A stretch of DNA of 64,000 bases, from positions 992,001-1,056,000 of the forward strand of contig NZ_QBDT01000001.1 in NCBI RefSeq assembly GCF_004124325.1, in the 5' to 3' direction. The first letter of the stretch is position 1, and every line of letters begins with the position of its first letter. The notes under the pieces are model-generated. The model did not search any database. It had not been told where the DNA came from and worked only from the letters and a program-made list of their open reading frames with translations. Origin of the DNA: Streptomyces sp. L2. GTDB lineage: Bacteria > Actinomycetota > Actinomycetes > Streptomycetales > Streptomycetaceae. This document shows positions 51,901 to 62,806 of the stretch, piece by piece. The position numbers and the translations under genes were made by a program.

Positions 51901-52640
51901 TCGCCTCCCTCGCCGAGGCGGTGCACGAGCGGCGGGTCGTCTTCTCCGACACCCAGGACCGGCCCGTCCAGGTCGGCACCAGCTACGAGTGGTCCGGAAA
52001 GGAGGCCCCCGACCGGCGCTACTCGCCGTTCACCGTCAACACCGAACACCGCAAGCCCTGGCACACCCTGACGGGACGTCAGCACTTCTACCTGGACCAC
52101 GACTGGATGGCCGAGGCCGGCGAGCAACTGCCCGTCTACCGGCCGCCGCTGGACCTCGCCGCCGACTCCGTCGCGGGCGAGCGCGAGGTGAGCGTCCGCT
52201 ACCTCACCCCGCACTCCAAGTGGTCGATCCACTCCGAGTACCAGGAGAACCTGCTCATGCAGACCCTGGCCCGCGGCGGCCCGGTCATCTGGATGAGCGT
52301 GGAGGACGCGGCGGCGATCGAAGCCGCCGACAACGACTGGGTGGAGGCGGTCAATCCCAACGGAGTCGTCGTCGCCCGCGCGATCGTCTCCCACCGCATG
52401 CCGGCCGGCACGGTGTTCATGTACCACGTGCAGGAACGCCTGGTGAACGTCCCGCGCAGCGAGGCCACCGGCCGGCGCGGCGGCGTGCACAACGCACTCA
52501 CCCGCGTCCTGATCAAACCCACCCATCTCATCGGCGGCTACGGCCAGTTGTCGTTCGCCCCCAACTACTACGGCCCCACCGGCAACCAGCGCGACGCCCG
52601 CACCGTGATCCGCCGGCGCGCCCAGGAGGTGCAGTACTGA
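48960..52640 (+). CDS. narG: Respiratory nitrate reductase alpha subunit
   Basis: A 1226-residue molybdenum-cofactor subunit of usual size. The FS0 iron-sulfur site is seen as THGVNCTGSCSW (His, Cys, Cys) with a further Cys in PRGCPRGAS. The Asp that coordinates molybdenum is in SFYDWYADLP. It reduces nitrate to nitrite using electrons from narI via narH; it is membrane-anchored in the cytosol-facing complex. The GTG at 48960 has GGAGGG nine bases upstream; an in-frame TTG 81 bases upstream lacks such a signal. Overlaps narH by one base (TGATG). Confidence 0.96.
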   Translation: MGRRGARREAERVAALAADQLLRAGSILRRTETTPDLRAVFRTDQAVNDAPYRERWAHDKVVRSTHGVNCTGSCSWKVYVKDGLITWETQETDYPSTGPDRPEYEPRGCPRGASFSWYTYSPTRVRHPHVRGVLLELYREARARLGDPVAAWAEITGDPVKRRRYQSARGKGGLVRVGWEEALEIAAAAHVHTIAEHGPDRVAGFSPIPAMSMASHAVGARFMSLIGAPMVSFYDWYADLPIASPQVFGDQTDVPESGDWWDAAYLMLWGSNVPVTRTPDAHWMTEARYRGQKVVVVSPDYSDATKFADEWLHPHPGTDGALAMAMGHVILTEFFVTRKVPYFTDYVRRFTDLPFLVELDERDGAFVPGKFVTAAALGLAEDDEEAAAWKPVLLDTASGRPVVPNGTLGDRWSKGGEGRWNLDLGDIEPELTLHRPGGDAVRVLLPRFDGEPPSVRGVPVREVGGRRVTTVFDLLLAQYGVGREGLPGDWAAGYDDATQPNTPAWQEAITSVPAGAVVRLARELADTAEKTRGRCMIVMGAGTNHWFHSDTIYRSFLTLLLLTGCQGVNGGGWAHYVGQEKVRPYAGWQQLQSAADWVRPSRQMAGTPYWYLHTDQWRYDAHSADALAAPTGQGLFEGRHTADLVAQSMRLGWMPSAPTFSANPLDLGREVHRSGHEPDEWVAAELDGGRLSFACEDPDDPANWPRVLTVWRANLIGSSAKGNEFFLRHLLGASDNAHADQAPPGARPRDLTWHEEAPRGKLDLLLALDFRMTSTTLMADLVLPAATWYEKHDLSSTDMHPFVHAFSPAISPPWQTRTDFEIFNALAAKFSELAAGRLDTAYDLVATPQQHDTPGETAEPGGRVRDWRDGWTPRPGGNLPHFTLVERDYTAVADKLASFGPLCEEHGLTVKGVTVRPLPEARWLASRCGTARSGPAHGRPLLDTDVKLCEAILALSGTTNGRLAAEGFGQLADRCGPGSGFASLAEAVHERRVVFSDTQDRPVQVGTSYEWSGKEAPDRRYSPFTVNTEHRKPWHTLTGRQHFYLDHDWMAEAGEQLPVYRPPLDLAADSVAGEREVSVRYLTPHSKWSIHSEYQENLLMQTLARGGPVIWMSVEDAAAIEAADNDWVEAVNPNGVVVARAIVSHRMPAGTVFMYHVQERLVNVPRSEATGRRGGVHNALTRVLIKPTHLIGGYGQLSFAPNYYGPTGNQRDARTVIRRRAQEVQY

Positions 52641-54271
52641 TGCGCGTCATGAGTCAGATCGCCATGGTGATGAACCTCGACAAGTGCATCGGCTGCCACA
52701 CCTGTTCGGTCACCTGCAAACAGACGTGGACCAATCGCAAGGGCACCGAATACGCCTGGTTCAACAACGTCGAGACCCGCCCCGGGCAGGGCTATCCGCG
52801 CGGTCACGAGGACCAGGAGAAGTGGCGGGGCGGCTGGCGCCTGGGCACCCGGGGCGGCCTGGTGCCGCGCTCCGGCGGCCGGGCCCGGCGCCTGGCCCGC
52901 CTCTTCGCCAACCCCGAACTGCCATCCCTGGCCGACTACTACGAGCCGTGGACGTACGACTACGACACCCTGATCTCGGCCCCGCTCGGCGACGACCTGC
53001 CCACCGCCCGGCCCCGCTCCCTCGTCGACGGCCGCCCCACCGACATCACCTGGGGCCCCAACTGGGACGACGACCTCGGCGGCGGCCCGGAGCACCTCTC
53101 GGCCGACCCGGTGCTGAAGAAGATGAGCGAACGGGTCCAACTGGACTACGAGCAGGCGTTCATGTTCCACCTGCCCCGGATCTGCGAACACTGCCTCAAC
53201 CCGTCCTGCGTGGCCGTGTGCCCCTCCGGGGCCCTCTACAAGCGGGTCGAGGACGGCATCGTCCTGGTCGACCAGGACCGCTGCCGGGGCTGGCGGATGT
53301 GCGTGAGCGGCTGCCCGTACAAGAAGGTCTACTTCAACCACGCCACCGGCAAGGCCGAGAAGTGCACCTTCTGCTACCCGCGCATCGAGGCGGGCGAGCC
53401 CACCGTGTGCTCGGAGACCTGCGTGGGCCGGCTGCGCTACCTGGGCGTGATGCTGTACGACGCCGACAAGGTGGGCGAGGCCGCCTCCGTACCGGACGAA
53501 CAGCGGCTCTACCAGGCCCAGTTGGAGTGCTTCCTCGATCCCCACGACCCCGAGGTGGTGCGGGCGGCCGAGGAGTCGGGCATCCCGCACGACTGGATCA
53601 CGGCGGCCCGCCGCTCCCCCGTCCGGGACCTGATCACGAGATACCGGGTCGCGCTGCCGCTGCACCCGGAGTACCGGACGATGCCCATGGTCTGGTACGT
53701 CCCGCCGCTCTCCCCCGTCGTCGACGCGCTCACCGGCAGCGGCCACGACGGGGAGCACCCCGCCCCGCTGTTCGGCGCGATCGACGCGCTGCGCATCCCG
53801 CTGGAGTACCTGGCGGGGCTGTTCACGGCCGGGGACACCGCCCCGGTGGAGGCAGCCCTGTGCCGGCTGGCCGCGATGCGCGCCCACATGCGGCGCGTCA
53901 ACCTCGGTGAGGAACGCGACCCCGCGATCGCCCGGGGTGTCGGCCTGGACGAGAGCGACCTGGAGGCGATGTACCGGCTGCTGGCGCTCGCCAAGTACGA
54001 GGAGCGGTACGTCGTCCCGACCACCTATGTGGCTGGCGCGGGCGGGACACCGGGCGCGGACGCGGGCTGCAGTCTCGACCACGACGGCGGGCCCGGCATG
54101 TACGGCGCCGGCGGTGTGGACGGCGTCGAGGGCTTCCACGCCCCGCCCGTCGCCGTCGCGTCGGCCGCACCGGACGGCCGGTCGCTGCGCGGCCGGGTCA
54201 ACCTGCTCAACTGGAACGGCCGCGGCCGTCCCAGCGGGCTCTTCCCAGAGGGGACGGGCGACGCACGGTGA
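52640..54271 (+). CDS. narH: Respiratory nitrate reductase beta subunit
   Basis: A 543-residue electron-transfer subunit. Four iron-sulfur motifs are present: CIGCHTCSVTC, CEHCLNPSCVAVCP, CRGWRMCVSGCP (with Trp in place of one Cys, as in NarH) and CTFCYPRIEAGEPTVCSETC. It passes electrons from the quinol-oxidising NarI to NarG. The C-terminal extension after about residue 470 is Gly/Ala-rich. Start overlaps narG; the stop overlaps the narJ start (GTGA). Confidence 0.95.
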   Translation: MRVMSQIAMVMNLDKCIGCHTCSVTCKQTWTNRKGTEYAWFNNVETRPGQGYPRGHEDQEKWRGGWRLGTRGGLVPRSGGRARRLARLFANPELPSLADYYEPWTYDYDTLISAPLGDDLPTARPRSLVDGRPTDITWGPNWDDDLGGGPEHLSADPVLKKMSERVQLDYEQAFMFHLPRICEHCLNPSCVAVCPSGALYKRVEDGIVLVDQDRCRGWRMCVSGCPYKKVYFNHATGKAEKCTFCYPRIEAGEPTVCSETCVGRLRYLGVMLYDADKVGEAASVPDEQRLYQAQLECFLDPHDPEVVRAAEESGIPHDWITAARRSPVRDLITRYRVALPLHPEYRTMPMVWYVPPLSPVVDALTGSGHDGEHPAPLFGAIDALRIPLEYLAGLFTAGDTAPVEAALCRLAAMRAHMRRVNLGEERDPAIARGVGLDESDLEAMYRLLALAKYEERYVVPTTYVAGAGGTPGADAGCSLDHDGGPGMYGAGGVDGVEGFHAPPVAVASAAPDGRSLRGRVNLLNWNGRGRPSGLFPEGTGDAR

Positions 54272-54888
54272 ACCACCGGCACCGGGCGGTGCACCAGGCC
54301 GCCTCCCTGCTCCTCGACTACCCCGGCGAGGGCTGGCCGGAGCGGCGCGACCGGGTGGCCGCGGCCCTCGGGACGCTGCCGGGCCCGGAGACGGAGCCCC
54401 TGCTGGCGTTCTGCCGGGCCACCGAGGCCGTCGCCCCGCTCGACCTCGCGGCCCGCTACGTCACCACGTTCGACCGCACCCGCCGCCGCACCCTCCACCT
54501 CACCCACTACACCGACGGCGACACCCGCCGCCGGGGCGCCTCCCTCGCCGCGCTCAAGTCCCGTTACCGGCGGCACGGCTGGGAACCGGCCGGGGGCGAG
54601 CTGCCCGACTTCCTGCCCGCCGTCCTGGAGTTCGCCGCCCGCCACCCCGAGGAGGGCCGGGCCGTCCTGTACGAGCACCGGGCCGCCCTGGGACTGCTGG
54701 CCCGCGGGCTCGTCGCCCACGGCAGCCCGTACGCCGAGGTGCTCCGCGCCGTCCGGGCCACGCTGCCCGCCGCGGACGCGCCCCCAACCGCACGGGACCT
54801 GCCCGATCCCCTTGCCCTGTACGACCGTTCCGCCCCCGTGCCGTACCCGGTGCCGCACGCCGCGGGCGACGAAGGAGTCCGCCGCTGA
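54268..54888 (+). CDS. narJ: Nitrate reductase molybdenum cofactor assembly chaperone
   Basis: A 206-residue NarJ/TorD-family chaperone: short conserved LLDYPGEGWPERRDRV, then HLTHYTDGDTRRRGASLAALK. It is needed to load the molybdenum cofactor into NarG and is not part of the final enzyme. GTG start at 54268, coupled to narH and (TGATG) to narI. Confidence 0.92.
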   Translation: MNHRHRAVHQAASLLLDYPGEGWPERRDRVAAALGTLPGPETEPLLAFCRATEAVAPLDLAARYVTTFDRTRRRTLHLTHYTDGDTRRRGASLAALKSRYRRHGWEPAGGELPDFLPAVLEFAARHPEEGRAVLYEHRAALGLLARGLVAHGSPYAEVLRAVRATLPAADAPPTARDLPDPLALYDRSAPVPYPVPHAAGDEGVRR

Positions 54889-55587
54889 TGAAGCATCTGC
54901 ATATCGCGCTGTGGGGCGTCCTGCCCTATCTCGCGCTCGTCGTCCTGGTGGCCGGCACGGCCTGGCGCTACCGCTACGACCGGTTCGGCTTCACCACCCG
55001 CTCCAGCCAGCTGCACGAGTCCCGGCTGCTGCGCGTCGGCGGCCCGCTGTTCCACTACGCCCTGTTCCTCGTGATCGGCGGCCATGTGATGGGGCTGCTG
55101 GTGCCCGAGTCGCTGACGCGGTGGTTCCGGATCAGCGAGGAGCAGTACCACGCGGTCGCGCTGGCCATGGGCGGCACGGCGGGCGTCGCGGCCGTCGTCG
55201 GCCTCGGCGTGCTGCTGTACCGCAGGGTGCGGGTGCCCGCGGTGCGCGGGGCGACCAGCCGCAGCGACCGGGTGACCCTGCCGCTCCTCGCCCTGGTGCT
55301 GCTGGCCGGCCTGACCGCCACGGTGTCCTCCGTGACCAACCCCTACGACTACCGGCTCGGGGTCGCCGTCTGGTTCCGCAGCCTGTTCACCCTCGACCCG
55401 GACGTGGGCGCCATGGCGCACGCCCCGCTCGTCTACCAGGTGCACGCCCTGCTGGCGCTGACCCTGTTCGCCCTGTGGCCGTTCGGTCGGCTGGTGCACG
55501 CGTTCGCCGCGCCGCTCGGGTACGCGGCACGCCCGTACGTCGTCTACCGCTCGCGCGGGCGTGCCGGGGCGCCGGTGCACCCGGCGC

Positions 55588-56093
<506 letters not shown>

Positions 56094-56097
<4 letters not shown>

Positions 56098-57512
56098 GTC
56101 TGCCTCAGTCTGCGCCAGACGGCCTTGGCCGCGTTGTGCCCCGACATGCCGTGCACCCCGGGGCCCGGCGGAGTGGCCGAGGAGCAGATGAACACGGCCG
56201 GGTGCGGGGTGGTGTACGGGAACAGGGACAGTTTGGGCCGCAGCAGGAGCTGGAGTCCGGAGGCGGCGCCGCAGGCGATGTCGCCGCCCACGTAGTTGGC
56301 GTTGCGGGCGGCCAGGTCGGCGGGACCCGCGGTGGCGCGGGCGAGCACGCGGTCACGGAACCCGGGGGCGTAGCGCTCCAGTTGGCGCTCCATGGCGTCG
56401 GTGAGGTCGCCGTCCCAGCCGTTCGGGACGTGGCCGTACGCCCAGAAGACGTGTTTGCCCTCGGGGGCGCGGGTGGGGTCGGCCACGCTGGGCTGCACAG
56501 TGATCATGAAGGGCCGGTCGGGGGCGCGGCCCTCGCGGGAGGCGGCGCGCAGGGCGGTGCCGATCTCGTCCTTGCTGGCGCCGATCTGCACGGTTCCGGC
56601 GACGCGAGCCTCGGGTGCGGTCCACGGGACCGGCCCGTCCAGGGCGTAGTCGATCTTGAAGACGCCGGGGCCGTAGCGGAAGCCGTCGTAGTAGGCGCCG
56701 AAGCCGGCGATGCGGGCGAGGGCGGCGGGTGAGGTGTCGAAGACGTAGGCGCGGGCCGGCGGCAGGTCGTCCAGGCGCTTGACCTCGTAGTCGGTGTGGA
56801 CGGCGCCGCCGAGGTCCTTCAGGTAGGCGGCGAGGGCGTCGGAGATCGACTGGGAGCCGCCGCGGGCCACGGGCCAGCCGCGGGCGTGCGCGGCGAGCGC
56901 GAAGACCAGGCCGATGGCGCCGGTGGCGAAGCCGCCGAGCGGGGCCATGACGTGGGCGACCAGCCCGGCGAACAGGGCCTTGACGGGCTCGTCGCGGAAG
57001 CGGCTCAGCAGCCAGGTGGAGGGCGGCAGCCCGGCCAGGCCGAACCGGGCAAGGGTGACCGGGTCGCGGGGCAGCGCCGTCAGCGGCAGGGACATGAAGT
57101 CCCGGGCCAGGGTGTCCCAGCGGGGCAGGAACGGCTCGACCAGCCTGCGGTACGCGCCCGCGTCGCGCGGGCCGAAGGAGGCCGCGGTCTTGGCGACGGA
57201 CCGGGACAGCACGGCCGCGCTGCCGTCGGGGAACGGGTGTGCCATGGGCAGGTCGGCGTGCAGCCATTCAAGGCCGTACCGCTGAAGCGGCAGGGAGCGG
57301 AACGCGGGCGAGTTGATGCCGAGGGGGTGGGCGGCCGAGCACGGGTCGTGCCGGAAGCCGGGGAGGGTCAGCTCCTCGGTGCTCGCCCCGCCGCCGACCG
57401 CGGACCGCGCCTCGAACACGGCCACGGAGAAGCCGCGGCGGGCCAGCTCCACGGCGGCGGTCAGTCCGTTCGGTCCCGCACCCACCACGCACGCATCGAG
57501 CATCGACGGCAC
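56094..57512 (-). CDS. Phytoene desaturase-like FAD/NAD oxidoreductase
   Basis: A 472-residue protein of the phytoene-desaturase/CrtI-like NAD(P)/FAD family. The N-terminal FAD motif is [22 protein letters not shown] with [14 protein letters not shown]. The end has [18 protein letters not shown], a family-typical FAD contact. No carotenoid gene is near, so the substrate is unknown. The start may be GTG at 57512 or ATG at 57503; both have GAAGG-type signals. It is cotranscribed with the macro-domain gene. Confidence 0.88.
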
Positions 57513-57592
57513 CTTCGGACCCCTTCGTCAGCCGATGGCCTGTATCGGATCAGGATATGCCGCGGGACTGACACGGCCCCGTCGCGGGTGGG

Positions 57593-58438
57593 TCAGGCCG
57601 CCGTCCGCAGCAGTTCCGCCACCCGGCGGGTGGTCGGGGCGTCCCGGGCCGCCGTGAACGGCAGTGCGTTGCCCCCGGTGATCCGGAACGGCTCCCCGTC
57701 GCGGGTGAGGTGGGCGCCGCCCGCCTCTTCCACCAGCAGCAGGCCGGCCGCGTGGTCCCAGGCGGCCTCCCAGGAGAAACCGGTGGCGTCCAACTCGCCC
57801 CGGGCGACGGCGAGATACTCCAGCCCGGCGGAGCCGCAGTGCCGCGGGGCGAGGCCGTCGCTCCACAGGGTGCGCAGGGCGTGCCGCTGCGCGTCCGTGG
57901 TGTAGTCGGGGTGCGAGGTGGCGACGACGAGGTCCCGGCCGGGGGCGGGCGGGCCGGCGAACAGGCGCTCGCCGTCGAGGAACGCGCCCTGCCCGCGGAC
58001 GGCCGTGGCGAACCGGTCCAGGGCGGGGGCGTAGATCCACGCGCCGTGGACGACGCCCCGGAGCGCGAGCGCGACCATGCTGCAGAAGCCGTCGTCGCCC
58101 TGGACGAACTGGCGGGTGCCGTCGACCGGGTCGATGATCCAGACGGGTGCGTCGCCCTGGATCGCCTCGTAGACGGCGGGGTCCGCGTGGACGGCCTCCT
58201 CGCCGACCACGACGGAGCCGGGCAGCAGGGCGCCGAGGACCTCGGTGAGCCGCTGCTCGGCGAGGCGGTCGGCGTCCGTCACCAGGTCGTGCGGGCCGCT
58301 CTTCTGGTCGATCTCGTGCGCGGCGAGGCGGCGGAAGCGGGGCAGGATCTCGGCCGCGGCGGCCTCGCGGACCGCCCGCTCCACGTCGGCCGAGTGGCGG
58401 GCGAGAAACTCGTCGATGGTTTCCGTTTCGTCGATCAT
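57593..58438 (-). CDS. Inositol monophosphatase family protein
   Basis: A 281-residue phosphatase. Metal-binding motifs are DLVTDADRLAEQRL, VVGEEAVHADPAV, the IIDPVDGTRQFVQGDDGFC loop, and WEAAWDHAAGLLLVEEAGG. It removes phosphate from inositol phosphates, or from 3'-phosphoadenosine-5'-phosphate or histidinol phosphate in relatives; the class is not certain. ATG at 58438. About 80 bases of intergenic DNA lie on each side. Confidence 0.9.
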   Translation of the reverse strand: MIDETETIDEFLARHSADVERAVREAAAAEILPRFRRLAAHEIDQKSGPHDLVTDADRLAEQRLTEVLGALLPGSVVVGEEAVHADPAVYEAIQGDAPVWIIDPVDGTRQFVQGDDGFCSMVALALRGVVHGAWIYAPALDRFATAVRGQGAFLDGERLFAGPPAPGRDLVVATSHPDYTTDAQRHALRTLWSDGLAPRHCGSAGLEYLAVARGELDATGFSWEAAWDHAAGLLLVEEAGGAHLTRDGEPFRITGGNALPFTAARDAPTTRRVAELLRTAA

Positions 58439-58521
58439 GCGTCCATGAGACCACGCGCCACTGACAACGCCCCCCGGCCGGGTGAACGGCGGGCGGACTC
58501 GCGCCGAACACTGTGCGCCGC

Positions 58522-60336
58522 TCAGCGCCCGACCGCGTAGCCCTGCATCCCGCGCGGGTTGGCGGCGGCCGACAGGACGCCGGTCTCCGGGTCGCGGGCG
58601 ACCGCGCACAGCCGGCCCTCGGACCAGGCCGGGCCGACGGTGACGTCGTGGCCGCGCCGCCGCAGTTCCGCGACGACCTCCGGGGCGGTGCGGGACTCCA
58701 CGGTCACGCTGCCGGGGCGCCGGCCGCGCGGGTAGAAGGAGCTGGGGAAGCTGTCGTTGTGCCAGTTGGGCGCGTCGACGGCGCCTTGCAGGTCGAGGCC
58801 GCCGCGGACCGGTTGACGCAGGGCAGCGGCGAGGAAGAAGTGCGGCTGCCACTGGTCCTGCTGGTCGCCGCCGGGCGTGCCGAACGCCAGCACCGGGGTG
58901 CCGCCGCGCAGGGCGAGGGAGGGGCTGAGCGTGGTGCGGGGGCGGCGGCCGGGGGTCAGGGAGTTCGGCAGGCCCTCCTCCAGCCAGGTCATCTGCAGCC
59001 GGGTGCCGAGCGGGAAGCCGAGTTCGGGGACGACCGGGTTGGACTGGAGCCAGCCGCCGCTGGGCGTGGCGGAGATCATGTTGCCCCAGCGGTCGACGAC
59101 GTCGAGGTGGCAGGTGTCGCCGCGGGTGGTGCCGTCGGCGGCGACCTGGGCCTCCCCCGTCAGGTCCGCGACGGTCGGCTCGCCGGTGCCCATCGGGTTG
59201 AACACGGACAGCTCCCCCACGTCCACGCACGCGTGCGCCGGGATGCGCGGGACGCGGCCGCCGGGACTTCCGGGGCGCAGCTCCCAGGAGCCCTCGGCGC
59301 CGACGAGGGACCGCCTGGCGGCGTTGTACTCGTCCGACAGCAGTGCGGCGAGGGGCACCTCGGCGGCGTCGCCGTACCAGGCCTCGCGGTCGGCCATGGC
59401 GAGTTTGCAGCCCTCGATCAGCAGGTGGACGTAGTCGGCGCCGCCGTGGGCCGGCAGCTCGGGCGGGAGCAGGGCGAGCTGCTGGAGGAAGGCGGGGCCC
59501 TGGCTCCAGGGGCCGGGCTTGCACACGGTCCAGCCGTTCCAGTCGTAGGTCGCCGGCGTCTCGTAGGCCGCCGACCAGCCGGCGAGGTCGGACTCGGTGA
59601 GCGTGCCGGTGTGCCGCGCTCCGCTGGTGTCCAGGGTGGGCCTCCGGGACTGCCGTAGCAGGGCGTCGGCGATGAAGCCGGAGCGCCACACCTCGCGCGC
59701 GGCGTCGATGCGTGCCTCCCGGCCGCCGGCGCCCTCGGTCTCGGCGAGCAGCCGTTCCCAGGTGGCGGCGAGCGCCGGGTTGCGCAGGAGCCGGCCGGGC
59801 CGGGGGGCGTGGCCGCAGGGCAGGTAGAGGGCCGCCGAGGAAGTCCACTCGGTCTCGAACAGCTCCCGCACGCTCTCGACCGTCTCGCCGACCTTCTCCA
59901 CGGGCGGGTGGCCGTGCCCGGCGTAGCCGATGGCGTAGGACAGGACGTCGTCGAGGGACCTGGTGCCGTGGTCGCGCAGGAGCAGCAGCCAGGCGTCGAA
60001 GGCGCCCGGCACGGCCGCGGCCAGCGGGCCCGTACCGGGCACGAGGTCCAGGCCGAGCCCCCGGTAGTGGGCGACGGTGGCGCCCGCCGGGGCCACGCCC
60101 TGCCCGCACAGCACGCGCACCGCGCCGCCCGCCCGGGCGAGCAGGATCGGCACCTCACCGGCGGGCCCGTTGAGGTGCGGTTCCACGACGTGCAGCACGA
60201 AGGCACCGGCGACCGCCGCGTCGAACGCGTTGCCGCCGCCCTCCAGGACCGCCATCGCCGACTGGGACGCCAGCCAGTGGGTGGAGGCCACCATGCCGTA
60301 GGTGCCCTGGAGGGTGGGCCGGGTGGTGAACCGCAT
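58522..60336 (-). CDS. Gamma-glutamyltransferase family protein
   Basis: A 604-residue Ntn-hydrolase precursor. N-terminal: MVASTHWLASQSAMAVLEGGG and NAFDAAVAGAFVLHVVEPHL; the self-processing Thr is in GDTCHLDVVDRWGNMIS; the end has QLALLPPEL and PSLALRGGTPVLAFGTPGGD. It cleaves gamma-glutamyl bonds, but no signal peptide is clear, so location and substrate are open; actinobacterial relatives include gamma-glutamyl and acylase types. The ATG at 60336 has GGAGGCG upstream and beats a start 21 codons earlier. Confidence 0.88.
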   Translation of the reverse strand: MRFTTRPTLQGTYGMVASTHWLASQSAMAVLEGGGNAFDAAVAGAFVLHVVEPHLNGPAGEVPILLARAGGAVRVLCGQGVAPAGATVAHYRGLGLDLVPGTGPLAAAVPGAFDAWLLLLRDHGTRSLDDVLSYAIGYAGHGHPPVEKVGETVESVRELFETEWTSSAALYLPCGHAPRPGRLLRNPALAATWERLLAETEGAGGREARIDAAREVWRSGFIADALLRQSRRPTLDTSGARHTGTLTESDLAGWSAAYETPATYDWNGWTVCKPGPWSQGPAFLQQLALLPPELPAHGGADYVHLLIEGCKLAMADREAWYGDAAEVPLAALLSDEYNAARRSLVGAEGSWELRPGSPGGRVPRIPAHACVDVGELSVFNPMGTGEPTVADLTGEAQVAADGTTRGDTCHLDVVDRWGNMISATPSGGWLQSNPVVPELGFPLGTRLQMTWLEEGLPNSLTPGRRPRTTLSPSLALRGGTPVLAFGTPGGDQQDQWQPHFFLAAALRQPVRGGLDLQGAVDAPNWHNDSFPSSFYPRGRRPGSVTVESRTAPEVVAELRRRGHDVTVGPAWSEGRLCAVARDPETGVLSAAANPRGMQGYAVGR

Positions 60337-60457
60337 CTGTCGCCTCCGAGGTTCGAGCGTGAGTTCGCGCCTGAGTTCTCGCCGACCGCTCACCGACATA
60401 AACGGACATACAACACGACTGCGGTCGGGCAGAGTTACCGGGCGGACACTCAGCGAG

Positions 60458-60484
60458 TTGACCCTTCCGCCGCACAGGTAGTCG
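60458..60484 (+). promoter_or_regulatory. Possible promoter of DUF3558-like gene
   Basis: A -35-like TTGACC (60458-60463) and a -10-like TAGTCG (60479-60484), with 15 bases between. Transcription would start about 60490, so translation most likely starts downstream of that. The spacing is short, so confidence is low. Confidence 0.3.
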
Positions 60485-60551
60485 TGTGAGACTGTCGTCC
60501 CCGTCCACCATGCGGACCCTTCCGTACCCCCTCCCCCACGAGAAGTGTGCC

Positions 60552-61205
60552 GTGCCCCTGCCTCTGCCGCTCGCCCTCACCGCGCGCCTGACGCCGGTCG
60601 CCGTGCTCGCCTGCGCCGGCTGGGCGCTGACGTCGGGTCCGGCCGCGCCGCCCGCCGCGGATCACCAGCCCGACCCGGCGTCTCCCACGCACTCCTCCTC
60701 GGCGCCGTCGTCCACGGCGGTGTCGAAGTCGTACACCACCTCGCCCGCGCCCTGCGGCGCCGTGCCCGCGTCGACCGTGAAGTCCCTCGTGCCGGGTGCG
60801 AAGACGGCGGGCAAGGAGATCCCGTCGACCGACACCAAGCTGCGCCGCACGTGCTCGTGGAACGCGCTCAAGGGCTACGACTACCGGTGGCTGGACGTCT
60901 CCTTCGAGATCACGGAGTCGGACCAGGCGGCGCAGAAGGAGTACGAGGAGCGCGTCAAGGAGAAGAGCGGCGGAGGCGCCGTGCCGGGGCTCGGCGACTC
61001 CGCCTACTCCGTCGTGAACCTCACCACGGAGGACAAGCAGCAGACCCGTGAGGGGGTGGTGCTGGTGCACGTCTCCAACGCGCTGGTGATCGTCACGTAC
61101 AACGGGAGCGACTTCGAGACGAAGAAGGCGCCGAGTACTGATGTGATCAACAAGGGGGCTATCAAGGCTGCGCGGGCTGCGGTGGGGGTTTTGCCTAAGG
61201 GGTGA
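60552..61205 (+). CDS. Secreted or lipoprotein DUF3558-like protein
   Basis: A 217-residue exported protein (counted from GTG at 60552, which has GAGAAG six bases upstream). The N terminus is hydrophobic (LPLPLALTARLTPVAVLACAGW) with a possible lipobox VLAC. Next comes a Ser/Pro/Thr-rich linker (SPTHSSSAPSSTAVSKSY). Two cysteines, in APCGAVPAS and RRTCSWNAL, bracket the start of a domain of DUF3558 type that ends GLGDSAYSVVNL and VHVSNALVIVTYN. Upstream in-frame starts at 60486 and 60510 are alternatives. Function unknown. It is divergent from the glutamyltransferase gene. Confidence 0.6.
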   Translation: MPLPLPLALTARLTPVAVLACAGWALTSGPAAPPAADHQPDPASPTHSSSAPSSTAVSKSYTTSPAPCGAVPASTVKSLVPGAKTAGKEIPSTDTKLRRTCSWNALKGYDYRWLDVSFEITESDQAAQKEYEERVKEKSGGGAVPGLGDSAYSVVNLTTEDKQQTREGVVLVHVSNALVIVTYNGSDFETKKAPSTDVINKGAIKAARAAVGVLPKG

Positions 61206-61226
61206 GCTGGGCTGGGCCTCGCGTCT

Positions 61227-62780
<1,554 letters not shown>

Positions 62781-62806
62781 GGGCAGCCCAATCGGAGGAT
62801 GACCGG

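Noticed and set aside
48873..52526. 1,217-codon minus-strand frame opposite narG
   Set aside because: narG has FS0 Cys/His and Mo-Asp motifs in the plus frame; the opposite frame is a shadow.
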